Below, piece by piece: positions 61,609 through 64,000 of a DNA stretch of 64,000 nucleotides (the stretch's first letter is position 1; every line of letters begins with the position of its first letter). The DNA comes from Ferrimonas balearica (GTDB lineage Bacteria > Pseudomonadota > Gammaproteobacteria > Enterobacterales > Shewanellaceae), in the NCBI RefSeq assembly GCF_019802085.1, contig NZ_JAHVHV010000006.1:124001-188000 (forward strand). The letters are read 5' to 3'. Both the position numbers and the translations under genes were made by a program. Under the pieces are notes generated by a model. That model did no database searches and was not told where the DNA came from. It saw only the letters and a program-made list of their open reading frames with translations.

Positions 61609-62289
61609 ATGACCCTTTTCCTGATCCTGATTCTGAGCTACCTGGACGTTACGCTGGTCGCCGGCCTGATTCGGCTGCGTTTTGCCCTGCGCCATTTCGA
61701 TCGCTTCGAGTGGCGCTACGGCGAGCACGTTCGCGTCTCTGCTTGGGAGCTGCTGCTCTGGCCCTTGCTGCTGACCGGCGGCGGGCTGCGCGCGCTGGTT
61801 CGACTGAGGCGATACCCCAGCGGACAGGCGAGGGTCGAGCGCCAATGGGCCCAGCTCAAGGATACCGCGCCACCAGGCTCCAGCCTCGATGTGGTTTTCG
61901 GCGGCAACCGCTACCGGGTCGACACCCAGTCATTGCTCGCCCAGCTAGAGCAGGCAAGCGGACGCTGCCGACCCGAAGGGATCCACTGGCTGCGGCGCTA
62001 TCGCGCCGACTGGTCGACTCCCTTCCCCACCCCCAGCGTGCTTGCCGACACCCTGCACCGGCCCCTGTGGCGACTGATGGAGCAGGAGCAGGTCACGGTG
62101 CATTGCCGACGTTGTGGTAAGCCCTATGAAGGCCACGACGTGAGGCGCCACCCCCAAGCGGCGCTGGATGACCATCCGCACTACCGCTGCCCCCAGGGCC
62201 ATCGCCTGTTGTCCGACCCCGACCAGCCCGGCGACCGCTATGAGGTATTTTGGCGCCTGCCCGCCGAAATCAACCGATTTGCCGAATGA
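61609..62289 (+). CDS. Membrane protein with zinc-ribbon-like tail
   Basis: The 226-residue protein has an N-terminal membrane helix (1-20), a second hydrophobic segment (about 46-56) and a cytoplasmic part with a C-x2-C...C-x3-H pattern (CRRCGKPY, YRCPQGH) that may bind zinc. AAGGA precedes the chosen ATG. I recognise no family. It follows menE by 55 bases and ends in a strong terminator. Confidence 0.68.
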   Translation: MTLFLILILSYLDVTLVAGLIRLRFALRHFDRFEWRYGEHVRVSAWELLLWPLLLTGGGLRALVRLRRYPSGQARVERQWAQLKDTAPPGSSLDVVFGGNRYRVDTQSLLAQLEQASGRCRPEGIHWLRRYRADWSTPFPTPSVLADTLHRPLWRLMEQEQVTVHCRRCGKPYEGHDVRRHPQAALDDHPHYRCPQGHRLLSDPDQPGDRYEVFWRLPAEINRFAE

Positions 62290-62296
62290 GCCGCAC

Positions 62297-62328
62297 AAAA
62301 AAGGGGCCGCAAGTGCGGCCCCTTTTTT
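62297..62328. terminator. Bidirectional terminator
   Basis: AAAAAAGGGGCCGCA-AG-TGCGGCCCCTTTTTT lies between the zinc-ribbon membrane protein gene and the convergent transporter gene. Confidence 0.94.
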
Positions 62329-62348
62329 AGGCGGTATCACCCGGGCAA

Positions 62349-63902
62349 TTACATGCCGTAGGTGTAGGAGGCGCCCAGGCCCAGCGGCAGGCCGATGGTC
62401 CAGTAGATCAGCAGCCAGGCGGTCCAGCCCACCAGCAGCGCCAGGGAGTAGGGCAGCATGGCGGCGATCAGGGTGCCGATGCCGGTGCTCTTCACGTACT
62501 TCTGGCAGTACACCACTACCAGCGGGAAGTAGGGCATCAGCGGGGTGATGATGTTGGTGGAGGAGTCACCGATTCGGTAGGCGGCCTGGGACAGGTCCGG
62601 GGAGATCCCCAGCTCCATCAGCATGGGCACCAGCACGGCGCCGATCAGGGCCCACTTGGCGGAGGCGGAACCCATAAACAGGTTCACGAAGCCCACCAGC
62701 AAAATCATGCCAACGATGGTCACGCCCGCGGGCATGCCCATGGCCTTCAGGAAGTTGGCGCCTTTCACCGCCAGCAGCACGCCCAGGTCGGACTGGGCGA
62801 AGGCGGCGATAAAGAGGGCACAGAAGAAGGCCATCACGATGTAGGCGGCCATGCCTTCCATCGCCTTGCTCATCGCCTTGATGATGTCGGCGGAGCTCTT
62901 GAACGCGCCGTTGGCGTAACCGAACACCACGCCGGGGATGACGAAGAAGATGAAGATCAGGGGCACGATGGCCTGCATCAGCGGGGCGCTGAAGCTGGCC
63001 AGGGAGCCGTCGGCATCACGCAGGGTGGAGGACTCCGGGATGGCCATGGCGGCGACAGCAACCATGGCGGCGACCATGGCCAGGCTGGCCTTGCGGAAGG
63101 CGCTGTTTTCGCGGTCGCTGATCTCGTCCATGGCGGGGGCTTCGATGCCCTCGTCCAGGGGGGTGTTCTTGTTCAGGCGCGGCTCCATCACCTTGTCGGT
63201 CAGGTACCAGATGATGGCGATGATCGGCAGGGTGGAGGAGGCGGCGAAGAACCAGTTGTTCAGCGGGTTGAGCTGAACGCTGGGATCGGTGATCTGGGCC
63301 GAGGCCTGGGTGAAGGACTGCAGCAGGGGATCGATGGCCGAGGGGATGAAGTTGGCGCAGAAGCCACCGGACACCCCGGCAAAGGCGGCCATGATGCCGG
63401 CAATGGGGTGACGGCCCACCGCGTAGAAGATCACGCCGGCCAGCGGGATCACCACCACGTAACCCGCGTCGGTGGCGGTGTGGGAGATGATGCCCACCAC
63501 CACTACGGCGGGGGTCAGCAGCTTCAGCGGGGTCACCTTGAGCATCTTCTTCAAGGCGGTGTTGATGAAGCCGGAGTGTTCGGCCACGCCGACACCCAGC
63601 ATGGCCACCAGCACGACGCCCAGGGGGGCGAAGGCGGTGAAGGTGGTCACCATGCTGGTGAGGAAGCCGGTTAACGCTTCAGCAGTCAGCAGGTTCTTGA
63701 TGACGACGGCTTCACCGGTACGGGGATCGATCTCGGTGAAGGTCATGCTGGCAAAGATGGCGGACACCACCCAAACCGTCACCATCAGACAAAGGAAAAG
63801 AATGGCGGGATCGGGGAGCTTGTTACCCACCCGTTCGATGCCATCCAGTACCCGGGCAAGACGCCCATTTTCGGCTTGCGGCACTTGTGCTTCGGAGCTC
63901 AT
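62349..63902 (-). CDS. AbgT family transporter
   Basis: The 517-residue inner-membrane protein has about 10-12 helices and the AbgT family signatures: VGIISHTATDAGYVVVIPLAG, GGFCANFIPSAIDPLLQSFTQ and GDSSTNIITPLMPYFPL. Family members carry p-aminobenzoyl-glutamate, and some export sulfonamides. The start MSSEAQ is preferred over a longer frame; the ribosome site is weak. The gene is alone, and its promoter lies near the window end. Confidence 0.92.
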   Translation of the reverse strand: MSSEAQVPQAENGRLARVLDGIERVGNKLPDPAILFLCLMVTVWVVSAIFASMTFTEIDPRTGEAVVIKNLLTAEALTGFLTSMVTTFTAFAPLGVVLVAMLGVGVAEHSGFINTALKKMLKVTPLKLLTPAVVVVGIISHTATDAGYVVVIPLAGVIFYAVGRHPIAGIMAAFAGVSGGFCANFIPSAIDPLLQSFTQASAQITDPSVQLNPLNNWFFAASSTLPIIAIIWYLTDKVMEPRLNKNTPLDEGIEAPAMDEISDRENSAFRKASLAMVAAMVAVAAMAIPESSTLRDADGSLASFSAPLMQAIVPLIFIFFVIPGVVFGYANGAFKSSADIIKAMSKAMEGMAAYIVMAFFCALFIAAFAQSDLGVLLAVKGANFLKAMGMPAGVTIVGMILLVGFVNLFMGSASAKWALIGAVLVPMLMELGISPDLSQAAYRIGDSSTNIITPLMPYFPLVVVYCQKYVKSTGIGTLIAAMLPYSLALLVGWTAWLLIYWTIGLPLGLGASYTYGM

Positions 63903-64000
63903 GGTTTTATTCCACTTTTTTATCGGTATAGACCTGGTTCGAACAGTAGATATTGCCACCACCCTTGGTCAAATGCCCAGCAAAGTCCACATTTTCTACT

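Noticed and set aside
1-64000. CRISPR arrays, tRNA or rRNA genes, insertion sequences, prophage
   Set aside because: I found no regularly spaced repeats, no tRNA-like folds, no transposase or integrase genes and no phage structural genes.

Overview
The window is GC-rich chromosomal DNA of a marine-type gammaproteobacterium, most like the Ferrimonas/Shewanella side of the Alteromonadales. This rests on glnA-DUF4124-glnLG, cpxRA divergent from cpxP-fieF, an octaheme tetrathionate-reductase-type cytochrome operon behind a perfect FNR box, and a complete menFDHCE run. Genes are dense and on both strands, with many 4-base ATGA overlaps. I see no rRNA, tRNA, CRISPR array, insertion sequence or prophage. 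The species-level placement is inference from gene content.

Layout. 1-3600: 3' end of glutamine synthetase, a DUF4124 protein, then the NtrB/NtrC pair behind an NtrC palindrome. 3611-7227: fieF and a Spy/CpxP-like chaperone divergent from cpxRA, with a CpxR box between. 7224-18464: housekeeping genes (sulfurtransferase, TrmL, DUF2058, YbaY-like lipoprotein, DUF2461, EF-G-like GTPase, P1 peptidase, DedA, small proteins, NnrU) and a two-gene M16 protease operon. 18575-29396: GNAT, DUF4145/Sel1, an MFS carrier, ferritin, an RND pump with its adaptor, a chemoreceptor and a second GNAT. 29455-36549: RsmJ, a TetR regulator, a small barrel, PrlC, and a CDGSH-glutamate synthase fusion.

36583-40982 is a thiol-related block: TorF-type porin, a SigZ-like ECF sigma factor with a cysteine-bearing tail, a glutathione S-transferase with an 11-cysteine tail, an RcsF-like lipoprotein and glutathione reductase. 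The sigma gene and the transferase share the same upstream element with identical spacing, so they look like a small sigma regulon. 40983-45457 holds a low-GC patch and then the FNR-controlled operon of monoheme cytochrome, DUF3373 outer-membrane protein and octaheme cytochrome. 45514-53093 holds a secreted DUF11-type repeat protein, then a lipoprotein, an exported TPR-CHAT protease and a phosphatase-like protein in a coupled operon, then a PDZ protein. 53177-62289: glpK, a small membrane protein, the menaquinone operon menFDHCE and a membrane/zinc-ribbon protein. The window ends in an AbgT-family transporter.

Menaquinone synthesis, the FNR-controlled octaheme operon and the CpxRA, SigZ and RcsF-like genes describe a facultative anaerobe investing in anaerobic respiration and envelope or thiol stress responses. 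The less explained parts are the SigZ twin promoters with the cysteine-rich transferase, and the exported CHAT module beside a repeat protein.
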